Assembly: GCA_016110215.1 (NCBI GenBank)
Contig: JADWQD010000024.1
Location: 218,673-282,672, forward strand
Source of the DNA: Capronia americana
Lineage: Eukaryota; Ascomycota; Eurotiomycetes; Chaetothyriales; Herpotrichiellaceae
Direction of reading: 5' to 3'
DNA: 64,000 bases
Shown here: piece by piece, positions 22,763 to 34,268 of the stretch
Position numbering within the stretch: the first letter of the stretch is position 1
How the letters are laid out: every line of letters begins with the position of its first letter
Notes under the pieces: model-generated
The model's input: the letters and a program-made list of their open reading frames with translations, nothing else
What the model was told of the DNA's origin: nothing
Databases searched by the model: none
Position numbers and translations under genes: made by a program

Positions 22763-23207
22763 CTAGGACACGGCGGGTCAGTATTTTTGTTCGCGGACTT
22801 GACGACATATTTTCCCGGCACGCCGTGGTTGAGCTACCATCATCTAATCAATCAATCGGTCTGGTCGGGCCGGCAATGAGGTCTCTTTCCCTGACAACAG
22901 TTCTGGGTTGGACGCGTCAAGGTCTGATGTTGAAGCAGTGTTGTTGGCCAGGGGTGGTGGTGGTGGTGGCGGCGAGGGTATCCAGCGCTTGTATAGAGCG
23001 TCGTCCGTCGTGCACGCACACGAACTAGACGACTGGGGATCAGAGGCACAGAGAGGCTGCTCGGAGTCTCCCAAACACAATCACTGTCACTGTCACAATG
23101 ACGGTGATTGGTTACTGACACGAGTCCTGATCCTGCGGGGGAGCGTGGCGTGGCAGGATATTACAGACAAAATATCACCCCCCCCTCAATCTGCAGCCTG
23201 ACAGCAG
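22763..23207. other. Intergenic, simple repeats only
   Basis: Contains a GGT/GGC run (about 22955-22977) and a short CACTGT microsatellite (about 23083-23098). No reading frame here looks coding. Confidence 0.5.
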
Positions 23208-24149
23208 CTAAGTATGTACATTCCATTCCATAATAATGAATCGCCACTTGGTTGGTGTTCGCATGCCAGGCCCTCCAGCGTTATTGACAGGTACATATGT
23301 AATTATATGCATTACAAGCCCTATGACTGACTCCAGGCGCGTCCGATCTTGCAATACGAAAGTAGATTCCCCAGCCGACAACAGAGCTAGACTGCCAGGC
23401 AATTTCGGAGGAACGGAAACTCTGTGGAGATTGTTCTTGCAATCCTTGCAGCCGCCAGCTTTACAGTTGCCTACGCGCATCTCAATCATGGCTGCCACAA
23501 GCGCGGGCGATCCGACAATACTAAATTTCCCCGTGTCACCAGTCCCAGAACCATTGTCTAACCGCAACCAACCTCCCGCGATGGCACAGCTCGTGTGCAT
23601 ATTTCCGAGCTCAGCCTTGTGCTGGTGTTCTTCCTTGAACAGCTTCTGGACTTGTCCCACACTTCCTGCATCGACGCCGTCGACAATCTCACTGTCTCTA
23701 CCGCGAGGCCCAGATTCTGTAAGCAATACTTCTGGAAAATCTCCAGCCGAGCGATAACGAATACTCACCCTCACCAATGGAGGTCCTAGATCAGGTTTCA
23801 GACTTTCGTCGTATTCACCCTCGGAGCTGCTGTGACCCTCGAGCTCTGCCGGCTTCACGATCCTCAGTTGCCTGAGTGCTTCTGACCCGCCGTTTGTTTT
23901 GTTCGATGACTGCTCCGAGGCATTTTCCGTTGGCCTTCGTGGCCAGCAGCCGACCTGTTCGTGTGCACGGTGCAGGGCAAGAAGAGTGAAACGCACACAT
24001 TGTATAGTAGGAGGCAACGAAGGTGGTAACCGAGCAGTCGTCACTGTGCACGGCCACATTGGCGATCTCGCTGGCCGAAGACGCAGGGCGTGAAGCTCGC
24101 CTCGGTCAGCAACAACTGTAACGAGCTTGAGCAGCAAGATCCACAACAT
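23208..24149 (-). CDS. Hypothetical protein, 313 aa
   Basis: A single open frame starts with an ATG followed by a hydrophobic run (MLWILLLKLVTVVA) that could be a signal peptide or membrane anchor. The middle is acidic and Ser-rich (GHSSSEGEYDESLKPD) and the C-terminal half has a small Cys cluster (NCKAGGCKDCKNN). A perfect GTGAGT donor and TTACAG acceptor bracket a 52-nt segment near 23,770-23,710, but splicing it would sh ift into a less protein-like frame, so I leave the ORF unspliced. The hydrophobic start overlaps a Cys-rich frame in another phase, so the true 5' end is unsure. No family recognised. It is convergent with the PD-(D/E)XK gene. Confidence 0.4.
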   Translation of the reverse strand: MLWILLLKLVTVVADRGELHALRLRPARSPMWPCTVTTARLPPSLPPTIQCVRFTLLALHRAHEQVGCWPRRPTENASEQSSNKTNGGSEALRQLRIVKPAELEGHSSSEGEYDESLKPDLGPPLVRVSIRYRSAGDFPEVLLTESGPRGRDSEIVDGVDAGSVGQVQKLFKEEHQHKAELGNMHTSCAIAGGWLRLDNGSGTGDTGKFSIVGSPALVAAMIEMRVGNCKAGGCKDCKNNLHRVSVPPKLPGSLALLSAGESTFVLQDRTRLESVIGLVMHIITYVPVNNAGGPGMRTPTKWRFIIMEWNVHT

Positions 24150-25720
24150 GTTCCACGTTCGAAGGGTGTCCTACCACAATGTGGCCCGCCACAGTCCCCG
24201 TCTGGGTTCGAGGTCAGTGCTAAGCCGAAGCCTTGGAGCCCAGCTCGAGCTCGCCTAGCTGATGAATGACAGGCAGAACGCGCATTTCCCACGGGTGCCA
24301 ACCTAGCGAGCACTGGAAGTGCACGGGGACGAGCAGGTTGATGGATCACTTGAGTACGCAGGGCAAGGCACACGGACAGGTTTCAAAACTCCAAAACATC
24401 AAAACAGACCACGAACAAGCCCGTGCACACAACCGTGACCAGCCACGCAACCGAGGAGGAGGTGGTGACAATACCATTGAGGAGGAGTTACAAGATGGAC
24501 GGCCCGGGGCCGGACACAGTGCACTCGACGACCGAAACCTGGTGAGAGCCCTGCCCCTGCTGCTGCCCTGCGTGCTACCCTTTATGACCTTGGTTCACGT
24601 CGCTTGCAAAGTCTCTGATTAGCTCGCTAACGACCAAGAGCAGTGCAGGCCTTGTAAAAGCAAGTGGATTTTCAGCTTCTCTCTGCAAAAGGCGGCCTGC
24701 ATTTGCACATGATACATTGACACTCTCGCAGTCCTTGTTTTCAGCTTGCAACACTTTTGGTCAGGTTTGGCCGGCACTTTTGCCAAACTCTTCTCGTTCA
24801 CAGGGCCTGGCGAAGGTGCTCGGGGCGGGATTCCAGCTCGGACAAGGTTCCAAGGCTGGGCTAGCTGAGGTGGATAGGTTGCGTGTGCGCGTGTTATGCT
24901 GGCACTGCATACGACGACAATCTGAGGGGGGCTCAGAGGAATCAGAAAGTGACGCTGAGTTCACACACACACCCATGGCTCGAGGCTAATGAGGCTTCTA
25001 GCCCTATGTCAGGTACGGAGGCCAACAGCATCACCACTCCGGCACCGATGGGTTATCCTTTGCGCCGCATCTCAACGCCAGGCTGTCCACCACTTCCAAT
25101 CCGTCTCTGGCCTCCCGCCTCCCGCCTCCTCTTCCCACGGCTTCTCCTGCGAGACCAACCTCAAAGCCAGTTCAGACAAGGAAAAAGAAAAAAGAAAAAA
25201 AAAAAGAATAGGATAAGACAACCAGGATTTCTTCGACAACTGGGATAGCCTCGGTCATGCATGGGTGGCTTGCTCAACAATCGTGCCCCCAACATGACTA
25301 GAGGACCGCACGGAAATAGTTAGGAGTGGGAATGCCATTGCTCACCCATGAAATCCGGTCGTTGGATATCTTCTCTCCCACAGCGTGGGGAGGTTGTCGG
25401 CGCATAGGGCGAGGTTCCTCTACAGACGAATCACTGCACCGGCGCTCTTGTTGGACGTTCTTCGCTGGTGCGCTGCAGGTTGGGGGAGAGTTGACGCCTC
25501 TTCAGCTGTGGACAGAAGAAATCGGCTCTCGGCGAAGATGTGACCAGCGGTGGCCTCTCTAACCAGGCTATCGGGCCGGGTGTAGCCTCAGCACGATCTC
25601 GGATGCCTCATTTCGCAGTGAGGCTTTTCAGCCCAGCTGTGTCGTACTCCTGGATGTCCGTCAACAACCCACCCCAGCTTCAGTCGTCAAATCCAGTCGA
25701 GGCAGCGCCATACGCAACGT
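24150..25720. other. Gene-poor stretch with a poly-A tract
   Basis: No supported gene in 1.6 kb. An A-rich run of about 35 nt (25179-25213) could be a retroposon tail or simple sequence. No target-site duplication is evident. Confidence 0.4.
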
Positions 25721-25722
25721 AG

Positions 25723-25830
25723 ATGGTGGCGCCGATGACATTGTTGGCGCAATGGGAAAATGAGGCTGTCAACTCTTCAGGGCCCGGCACATTGAGAACC
25801 ATGGTCTATTATGGCAGCGCCACCGTCTTT
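25723..25830 (+). pseudogene. Rad5/Rad16-type SNF2 ATPase fragment
   Basis: About 34 codons read VAPMTLLAQWENEA and then TMVYYGS. This is the motif Ia region of Rad5-like SWI2/SNF2 DNA-repair helicases, where the family reads VVAPxSLLxQWxxE followed by VYYG. A stop lies immediately upstream in frame. The Walker A (GKT) and DEAH boxes expected on either side are absent, and the frame decays after YYGS. It is a short remnant of a gene that would normally exceed 1,000 aa. The identification rests on this block alone. Confidence 0.55.
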
Positions 25831-27260
25831 CGAAGCATACCGAATGGCAGGGAAAGACATATTACGCGGATTCTTCCAACATGCGACCCGTGTTGGCATA
25901 TATCGGGATCACCCTTGAGGAGACCCATGCATGGCCTTCGGAGGCCGTCACTCGGTCTCACTATCGGCGAATGGTACTTGGAAGATACCCTTATCCGCCG
26001 GAAAGCTACGACAATGTATTCAGTCAGCTCAGTGAAAGTTCTTCCCTTCCGCAACTTTCGTATCAGCGCTGATGTCAGGCTATTTTGGATGGTAATCTTC
26101 GTCTCGGTGGTAGGATGCCCAGTCCCAGATGCCAGTGCCCTTGGTGCAGTGCTCAATCCCGGCTTCCACGTCCAGATATTGCTGGTGGTTCTGCTGGGTT
26201 CTGCTGCTGGTATGAAGGATAAGCTGACGCTCTTGAAGAACACCGCTCAGTCGAGAAGCATTATGCATAGACCTCGATGGCGTCAATTGTGTCTTCTCGG
26301 TCGCCATTATCGGCATCCGCTTCTGTGGCGAGTTTCAACCATCAAGGTTGTTGTCATCGTTGGCTCTCTCCCCCATTCACGCCATGGGTGACGACCTCCA
26401 AGATTTCCGTTACTGGAGCGATCCTGGCGCATTTGCCCGAAGAAAAGATGTCCCGGTGCGCCAAACTAGACCCCAACCTTGCCCTGGATATCGTTTCCCG
26501 TCTTCACCGGCGCTAGGAGAGACATATTTGATATGCTGGCAGCACAAGGAATCATTCGTCGACAGCCAGAGCCACCCCAACCACTTGCCATCCTCGCAGG
26601 GCAACAAAATGACCAGAACCGAAGCACTCGGCGTCGCGACTCGCATTGTGCTCGATAGGCGGGCGCCGTGGCGTGCTTGGTTCTACCCAGATGAATGCGG
26701 CGGGCTTACCAGCCACTCTGTTCTTGTTGACTTCAAAGATGCGAGGATGGAGGCATGGCCATGCCCGGCAAACCACGAGGCACTCCCGACGAGGTGGCTG
26801 TTGGCTGTCGCTGCCCTTCTGGCCGAGACGGGTCAGACCGTCACACGGCCCGGGTCACAATCGCGGCCCTCGATTCAAGCCCTTCGCCAGTGTACATACA
26901 CGTCAACCGACGCCATTGATGGCAGACTACTTTATGTACTTCAACACGCACCCAGGGCCACTCGCTGGAGCAAGAAGCCGTTACAGCGGGGAGCGTCGCG
27001 ACAAAAATCCTGCATATCTAAGCTGACTCGCCTAGTCCCTCTCCGAAGCCGGTCAATCCCTATAACGTCCTCTACATACACTATCAGCACGGCGGTGGCC
27101 CATCCCATCGACTTCAGCTACGCCGTGAATCTGCAGCTACTATACTACTCTAACCGTGTTAGTGGGTACAAGTACTATGTACTGTATGGTCTACTTGAAG
27201 CGGAGGACTCCCGGTGGGCAATGTGGACAGCCAAAGTCGAGGGTGTCGTAAGGGTTCTAT
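25831..27260. other. Orphan frame pieces, no gene model
   Basis: A plus-strand frame after the acceptor-like CTAG near 26518 reads DIFDMLAAQGIIRRQ to a stop at about 26658, which resembles the end of a helical domain. A longer frame (26348-27262) has mixed composition and a proline/arginine bias typical of chance. I cannot connect them into a gene, and they may belong to the decayed SNF2 region. Confidence 0.25.
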
Positions 27261-27313
27261 AGAAGTCTTCATGGAAAGGACACCACGAGAATACATATAG
27301 TACTGTCACCTCT

Positions 27314-27549
27314 AGTAGTTTAAATCTGAATCAATGCTGTATTGATGCCGTATCTGAAGCTGTGTTGATGCTGTACCGATGCTTGAAGCTCGATGCTGAG
27401 GCTGTATTGAACCCGCTTCCTGCATCGAGCTTTTAAGCATCGGCACAGCATCAACACCGTATCAACACGGCATCGATACTCTGATTCGGCATCAACACAG
27501 CATATTGCAATACAGTATTGATTCAGCATTGATTCAAATTTAAACTACT
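27314..27549. mobile_element. 236-bp foldback (MITE-like) element
   Basis: The ends are AGTAGTTTAAAT and its exact complement ATTTAAACTACT. The arms stay complementary, imperfectly, for roughly 110 bp, because both contain TGAATCAATGCTG and iterated TGTTGATGCYGTATC units, so nearly the whole element can fold into one hairpin. It has no coding capacity. No clear target-site duplication flanks it. Confidence 0.75.
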
Positions 27550-27990
27550 GCAGAAGGCCTGTATAGTAGTACGTGTGGAGTGTTGGCGCCGCCAGTGCAT
27601 CCCCATGTCAAGGTGGAAGATCTCTCCATCCACCGGTTTGGCGGCCTGAGCACGCCTAGACATACTTATATCGTACAGTTCATACAAGCAAGGTACACTC
27701 AAAGCAGAACAGCCAGGCGCCTTTGCAAACAGTTACAATTGGTACAGCATATCAACAAGCTACTATGGACCGGTGCCATCCTTCAAGACTTGTAGTCAGG
27801 ATCCCTTCGAGACGCCGCGCCATACAAAGATGTTGCTTCTCCTTCATCAGGTACTTGTAGACACTAGATGCATGGAGTTCTGATCCGCCTTTCAACCGAT
27901 CGAATCGACATGAACTCGCCGTGGTACTTCAGTTCACACCAAGATGCCCCAGAGTGTACCTGGTCAGGTCTCAACCTGCTCAGCCTCCTG
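27550..27990. other. Intergenic, nothing supported
   Basis: No convincing frame or repeat between the foldback element and the RING-gene remnant. Confidence 0.4.
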
Positions 27991-28136
27991 TCAGGAGTAC
28001 TGTAGTGCTCCTAAGCCTTTGCTCGACAAATAGGTTCTATCTTGGTGTGGAATTTGTTCTCTTTTTGGGCTCCACTCCTCCCATCCTTGTCTGGACTCCC
28101 GGCCGTCCTGCATCCTGTCAGGGGCGCCTATAACAT

Positions 28137-28772
28137 TGATGGAATGAAGAGTCTGGTCAACATCATTGTTGGCAACTGCTCCCATCTTCTCCACCTGAAC
28201 CTTCTGCTTGAGAGCATTGTAAAGCTTCTGGGTTTGTTGTTGTTTCTTGCTCTTCTCCTGGTACTGGTTGAAGAGGTCGGCATATTTTTGGTCCATGGTT
28301 TGTCGATCATTAATGAGGTCCGTTAAAACGTCAGCAAGATTCTCAGGCTGTGAGGGTGGGATTGAGCGTGCCTTGTACCTGAGCTTCCATGGCCGCTCAC
28401 TTTCGCAAGCTGGACATCGGCGGCGTCCTGGCGGTGCCCCGGTCAACACCAGGACACCGCCGATGTCCTCAGCTTGTGTATAATTATACCCAGGACGCTT
28501 GATCCGGAGCGAGAACATCGCTTTAAACCCAGAAATATATGCGTGAACAATGAGCCAGAAGATCCGGTTTGCTGGTGTCCAATACTTCCACCGGATTCCA
28601 TACCGGCGTGGCGTGTGGTAGTCGACATGTAATTGCCATCTGGGGACACTCGATGATGGTAGCTGGATCAATACCAGCAAGCACGCTCATCTTGAAGTCG
28701 TCCGGCGGCCTCAACAGGTTCTGAGCAACGTCGTGGGGTTGTGGAAGCTCACTTTCGCAAGCTGGACATCGG
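28137..28772 (-). pseudogene. HEI10/CCNB1IP1-like RING coiled-coil gene, broken
   Basis: Two separated pieces match the fungal HEI10-type (cyclin B1-interacting, meiotic crossover E3 ligase) layout. At 28772-28640 the frame reads RRCPACESELPQPHDVAQ, the last Cys pair of the RING, and then SVLAGIDPATIIEC, which is typical of the segment after the RING. At 28352-28137 it reads YADLFNQYQEKSKKQQQTQK and then LYNALKQKVQ, the coiled coil and the conserved KLYxxLK end. Between them the expected FWAYQ segment is replaced by unrelated sequence and by a second copy of the RING start (28468-28380). The first RING cysteines are missing. A frame of 229 aa (27991-28680) passes through but joins unlike parts. 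I call it a pseudogene; the homology is inferred from motifs. Confidence 0.6.
28412..28468. repeat. Short hairpin element, copy 1
   Basis: The ends are GGACATCGGCGG and its complement CCGCCGATGTCC around a loop containing GGTGCCCCGGTCAACACC. It sits at the RING-coding start of the HEI10-like remnant. Relatives lie at 28764-28812 and 55623-55671. Confidence 0.7.
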
Positions 28773-28812
28773 CGGCGTCCTGGTGGTGCCCCGGTCAACA
28801 CCGCCGATGTCC
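28764..28812. repeat. Short hairpin element, copy 2
   Basis: 49 bp with the same 12-bp inverted ends. The direct duplication with copy 1 also covers the flank TCACTTTCGCAAGCT, so about 70 bp was duplicated 350 bp apart. Confidence 0.7.
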
Positions 28813-28849
28813 TGCGGAACAGTGGACTGGAATGTGTCCTAGGTAAAGG

Positions 28850-28975
28850 GTGGAAAGGGGATACGTCCAGAGGAAATGTGCCCAAGGAGAACATATCCAG
28901 AACATGTCCAGAATGTGTCCAGAATATGTCCAAGGGGAATATATCTAGAATGTGTCTAGACCTTGTTCAAGAGGG
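28850..28975. repeat. Degenerate CAGAATRTGTC minisatellite
   Basis: Units of about 12-15 bp (CCAGAACATGTC, CAGAATGTGTC, CAGAATATGTC, TAGAATGTGTC) repeat with drift, clearest at 28895-28962. Confidence 0.6.
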
Positions 28976-29219
28976 GCGTGTCCAAGCATAATGTATATGC
29001 CGTGAGGGTGCAGAAGGTCAACACCCTTCTTGGCCAGAGAGTAAGGTGCGTGTGGTGGTGGTAGTCGACATCAATGATGAGGACCAGGACAATGAATGGC
29101 CAGGACAATGAAGGGCTGAGTCATGTACCCTCTATGCACTTGTGATCACTGGTCCTTGTCTGCACTATTTGAGAGTGCCTTTCTTTGATCTGTTTGTTTG
29201 AATTGTGCAACGGAACAAC

Positions 29220-29262
29220 TAATTTTGACGGAACAAGTTAGGCCACGTGATATTTCTTGTTT
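29220..29262 (-). repeat. CACGTG-containing dispersed repeat, copy 1
   Basis: The reverse complement reads ATCACGTGGCCTAACTTGTT and then a CAAAATT block, matching elements at 48817 and 60577. Confidence 0.55.
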
Positions 29263-29639
29263 GGCGTAATTTTGTCACATTGGGTGCATGTCGACTTACT
29301 GTGATGGATGCTCTTGTAACGGTGCTCTCGTGATCGAAGCCGTTGTAATGGATACTGTTGTAACGGATGTTGTTGTGCTGGCCGGGTGCTCTGACAGATG
29401 CTTTTGTGACTGCTGGCGCTGACTTTGCCCTTTCACTGTGAAAGACCTCAAAGTGTTTGCCTTCAGTCACCATATGGTTGTGCCAACTGGATTTGTGCCA
29501 GAGGAAGGGCGAGAGGTAAAGGGTTGAAGTGACCTTCAGGACACGCCTCGAATGATTTGAAGGAAGTTATTGGTGACAATTGATCCCAGAGGGATGAGTG
29601 TGAATGCAGGTGATTTACGAAGGAGTGGCTGGAGATGGG

Positions 29640-29830
29640 AAAGACAAGACTCTGACGAGGTGGGGGGAGAGAAGATCAGTCGTGAGGAAAGGGAAGACAG
29701 CGACCAGGGAGAGAAGAATCAAAGAAAGATAAGGCAGTGAGAAAGAATGAGAAGACAGTGAATAAGTAGGGAGGGAAGGATCAGAGGAAAGACAAGACAG
29801 TGAGAAGGAATAGAGAAGAAGGCTACCAGG
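29640..29830. repeat. Purine-rich (GA) tract
   Basis: The plus strand is nearly all A/G, with repeated GACAGTGAGAA and AAAGAYAAG units. Low-complexity frames over it are not genes. Confidence 0.55.
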
Positions 29831-29845
29831 GCAAAGCCACTGATC

Positions 29846-30612
29846 TTGTCCTATCAGAGGGCCCAACGGAGCGAGCCTAGCCTGATTAGGCCAGTGCCAC
29901 CCACAGAGGCCCCGCAGGACACTTTCAGCCAGGACGATTCTTGTCCAGCTGCTCCCATCACTAGGCCTCTCCTGACGGCTGCTATACCGGGGGGGACGGC
30001 CCTTATCTTGCCTCTCTACAGAGACTCCTTGAGAGGACTAAGGCTGAGTGTGAAGACGCCCTTCTCAAACTTGTACAGCGTTAAGACTAATTCATCATCC
30101 AGTACGAGTAAGATCTCCCATCTCATAACACCGTTGTCCAACGTCAGCTCGAAAAGACCAGGAATTCTCTATCCACTCTAGCGAGGCGGTGGCCCTTACC
30201 GTCGTCCGTCATTACTATCCCGGAAACGACTTCGTCTATCCATATTAGCGAGGCTGAGACCATCACTACCACCCCAATGGTGTTGGCTGATGCATCCCCA
30301 GCCACTCCCGGCGAAGACGCTCTATTGAGGAGGTATCCATCGCCATCATCACAGCGACGGCTGGTGCGTTCCCAGGCTCTCCTGTTGAAAGCGTCGCTAC
30401 CGAGCCTACTTGCCAAGGGACTGCAGAACTGCTCAGAGGGTCTGATCACAGACTGGAAGTTCAGCGATCAGAAAAAGGAAAAGAACACTTTGTCACGGAC
30501 TGGAAACTTCGGTCTCATACCACTACAGTACATATGTGATAATCTCAGCGCGGTGCTTCTACTGTCGAGAACGCATTGTCGAGGAACCTGTCCATGCACA
30601 ACATCCTGCTGA
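29846..30612 (+). CDS. Candidate spliced fragment, unknown
   Basis: Three coherent but overlapping frames occur here. A segment at about 30010-30085 reads YLASLQRLLERTKAECEDAL, strongly helical. A canonical 40-nt intron at 30108-30147 (GTAAGA to CGTCAG) joins a Ser-rich frame to DQEFSIHSSEAVALTVVRH and a stop at 30248. A third frame stays open from about 30148 to 30612 (SEAETITTTPMVL). The phase changes between them suggest a decayed gene with indels. No family recognised. Confidence 0.2.
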
Positions 30613-31180
30613 TGAACTGGTGTTGAAGCCCGGCCGTACTAGGTTCATCTCATCGGTCTGATACCTCAGAATGTAGAACTGCAAGAGAAGACTGACGGAT
30701 GGGATCAGCCAGCTATGCCATCGGGTAGTAACAATGCTACGTGGGACGGGGGCTCTGCCCGGCCGGCGAAAGAGGTCGCTCTACCACTCATTCAACACTC
30801 TCAATGCCGCTGTTGATTGGATTGGTAGCCGGGGTGTTGTTCCACTGAATAGTCATACCTCTTCTCTCTGACCGGAGCCCGACAGACAAATCATCCATAT
30901 TCATACAACACCTCCTGCGAACAGCTCGACCTCATCACAGCTCCCGTCTCGTCTACTTTATGAGCTTGCTTCTTCTCGCTCGCAAGCTTCTGCTGGTCAC
31001 TTTCCAAGTCGACCAACCTACGAGTACTTTGCGGTGATTGAAGGGCACTCCTCTATGGTGAAAGCAAGAGAGCCGATTGCGGGAGCACAGAAGGCATGTA
31101 TTGTCTGTTGTTGAATGTTCTGGCCGTTGATGCTGACTGCGGGACAACAGCGGCGATGAGCTGACTATACGTGCGAAGGG
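30613..31180. other. Intergenic, nothing supported
   Basis: No coherent frame, splice pattern or repeat recognised. Confidence 0.35.
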
Positions 31181-31430
31181 CGTGCAACCCACCACAATCG
31201 AGTACTTTCTCCGCCACAACCCACAGCACCGCGCAAGAAAGCAAAGGACGACGGTTGTCAAGAGCACTCCGTGGCAAAACAATGCCTGGAACGAAGCGGG
31301 CACCCCTCAAACCCCTGCCAATATCAAGTACGTTTTGCGCTATGTATGGCTAGTTGGAAGAGATGTGCTAACAGAGACCGCCAGAGACCGTCATGGACCA
31401 CCGTGACTCAACGAAGTCTTATAAGGAGTG

Positions 31431-31928
31431 ATGTATGCACTAATGGACAAGGATATCGTTCGAGGCGTCGATACAGAGGGTGGATCACACCAGAAGGAAG
31501 ATTATACGAGACAGTTGATTATGATGGAGCGGAGAGGAGACAAGAGCAATCAAAGAGTCGGCTTCCAGTCTTTCGATCTCATCGAAATCCCCAGGGCTGT
31601 TCTCAGAGGATGCAACGACCTGCGTCCAACGGATGCAACGACCAGCAACGGGAGAAACGGGCGTAAACCTCACGGAGGGATGTTTTTGTCCAACAGCGCG
31701 ATCTCCGATGAACTCTTACGGTTAGATGCTTCTCTGCCGTTGCAATTGGCATTCGCACCGCCCGTCCCAGAACCGGACGAGTCCTCCCTTTCTATCATAT
31801 TCCGAGGTGCAAATGCTTCAGCCACAAACGCGCGAGGATCACAGGACACTCGGTGCCTGTGGAGGCTTCCCATACTCAATCCGCCAGCACGGCATGTCCA
31901 ACGTCAAGGGGGGCATACGAATGTTTGA
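31431..31928 (+). CDS. Hypothetical protein, 165 aa
   Basis: The frame from the ATG at 31431 has balanced composition (MYALMDKDIVRGVDTEGG, later LSNSAISDELLRLDASLP). Just upstream, a frame through 31182-31327 reads KSTPWQNNAWNEAGTPQTP up to GTACGT. A canonical intron (GTGCTAAC branch, CGCCAG end at about 31383) follows, then a short frame ending DSTKSYKE at about 31431. The phases do not all join, so the locus may be an older spliced gene with an indel. No family recognised. Confidence 0.35.
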   Translation: MYALMDKDIVRGVDTEGGSHQKEDYTRQLIMMERRGDKSNQRVGFQSFDLIEIPRAVLRGCNDLRPTDATTSNGRNGRKPHGGMFLSNSAISDELLRLDASLPLQLAFAPPVPEPDESSLSIIFRGANASATNARGSQDTRCLWRLPILNPPARHVQRQGGHTNV

Positions 31929-33947
31929 ATATGTTTGGCCACCGCAGCATTAATCTGGCCGTCTATCTCCAGTGTGTATTAGTCCGGTCACCACTCCCCT
32001 ACGATGCACCAATCTGACCTTCGCGTTTCAGCCGAAAGCTGATGAATCGAGCTTGCCTGCCATCCCGTGATGCGCTGTGCTCCGCCGCCGTACATGCGTA
32101 CGCTCTTGGTAACACAACCTTACCTCCCTTCGCTTGCCTGACTTATGTGACATTGGCCATGTTGGCGGCTTGGCGGTGATGACCAGAACGTGAGCGTCAC
32201 AGCGACAACCCAGAGACTGCAATGCGCCTCGAATTCGCCAAGTCCAAGAGCAATGTAAGATTGTAGAAGCAAGTGGAGGTGGTTGCGGATCCCCTTAGGC
32301 GACCTGCATTTGCTTCCACATGCCAGCAACTCTCGCTGGTTGGATGGATTGCGACGCCATCGTCACTTTGCTCGGACATGAAATTGGAGCTGTGTTTCCT
32401 GCTCCGGTCGACGAGTTGCCCAGTGTGGTGTTTCCCCATTTCTGCGAGTACTCGCTACCCCATCCTGACCCTCCGCCTCCGCCTTTGTTAGAATTGGCTC
32501 ATGGAGGGAGCCGGCCCCTTGAAATAGAACTTTGGGAGTCGGATCGCCATCCCCCATCATTGGTTTAGATGGCCCGGCAGGTACGGAACAATCGATCCTG
32601 GCCATTCGTCCCGGCTTCGTCCCGAGGAGTGACTAGCACGCCAAAGGGATTCCAGGAGAAGGGTTCACGGCGGATGAGACGGTCCTGGTGTCTATGCGGA
32701 ACGGCACGAAACAACGACCCAAATATGTTGCATTTCTATCTTCAGGACTGGTCAGTGGAGAACGGCTGCTTGACACCAGCCAGTTACGGAGTTGTTCTGT
32801 CTCTCGAAAAGCCCGGTATGGGATGGTCTCGTACCAGACCCCCAGCCCGAAAGGTCGTCACTTTCGTTGTTCGACATAAACCTTTTGTCCTTTTCTCATG
32901 TAGTTCTGTACCCTGGTCTTCATTGCTGGCGGCGTTTACACCTTCGCTGAGGAATTCACCCAAGGCTGGCTCTTTTCTCAGATCGCGGCCACGAACCATG
33001 GTCTGACTCCGTCTCCGTTGCAAGTTTCTCTGTGGCATTCCATAGCAAAAGCGGAGAGATCAAGCTACCTGGTGTATGGGGCTGTCAGGGGCCCCGTTAC
33101 CTACGGCACATGTTTATTAAACTGGTCATCCTCATTCTCGTTCTCGTTCTCACCGTGTGGATGAGACGAATCTCTTCACATCGTTGCTATGCACTGAGTC
33201 TGACGGTATTCCTTGCACGTAACGGTTGGGACTCGTCCGCGACCTTCTCAATTGTCATTTGTCACAGTAACTACCTCCTGTAACTGACTGTGTCGAAGTA
33301 GCCGTTCATCCCGATGCCTAAGGTCAGCGATTGATGTACGACTTCTCGAGTACGGCGTCAATGCTGATCGTCGGCGTGATCGCATGTGCTCTACTCGGGG
33401 ACGTCAGCCCGGTGCAGATTCAGCACCCTCAGCGTGATTCACAGGAACCTCATCGCTTGAGCGGCAGGAATCGGGCGGTCCTGTGCACCGATGCCAGGCA
33501 AGGCTTCGGTAGACGGGCATATATGCCTGTATGAACTGTCTAGAATGTCTTCTTTATCTACAGAGGTCTTCAGCGCCTTCGTCTGTTCTAACCGCTCCCG
33601 TTCGCAATGCTCCAGATGACCAGGAGGACCTGATCGTCATTATCCCCGTGCCCGCGATACACTGCGAGTCCGTGCTCGCGAATATCTCCTAAAGAGTATG
33701 CCAGCAATACAATCAAGCAGGAAAACGCGCTCAACGAAACCACCTTCGCGAAAGTCCCGTATGGACATTGTTCGAACAGGAGTAACCGGAACTTTTTGGT
33801 TCTAACAACGAGATTGGACCGCAAGGTGGTAGGGGACGAAGAGCCGTGAGGACGGGCCGAGGACGACCGACCAGATTTCGGCGGTGGCCCCTTGGAGAAA
33901 CCTCGGTCTCTCTAGTCCATTCGGCCCTTGAGATTTTCACCCGATAA
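31929..33947. other. Frame fragments without a model
   Basis: Two plus-strand pieces look protein-like: 32320-32571 (GHEIGAVFPAPVDELPSVVF, ATG to stop) and about 32900-33120 (FAEEFTQGWLFSQIAATNHG). They are in different frames and no splice pair joins them. Nothing else is supported in these 2 kb. Confidence 0.25.
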
Positions 33948-34268
33948 CTGGCTATCAAGCTTCCGCGGTATTCCGAGCTTTTCCTTCTAGCTTATGCACA
34001 CCCTCACTCGCGATTGCTTCTTCCCGGCTCTACCGGCTCTTGTTTCCCTGAGATTGGGAGTTCGAGCAAATCAGGAGGCCTCAATGAGATTCGGGAAGCG
34101 GCTAGTCATCCACAACAGCACAGCACAACATTCGGACGACCCTCTTCCTCCTGTTGGTCGCCCATCATCTTCATCTTTCTTCCCACAGCTGCTGCACCGC
34201 AGTTGCAGCTAGTGAGGCCACTATCGCCAGCCTTTGATATTCACCTCACTTATTTCTCTCCGGCTCCC

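Noticed and set aside
25179..25213. Poly-A tail of a LINE-type retroposon
   Set aside because: No reverse transcriptase frame upstream and no target-site duplication; simple sequence is enough.
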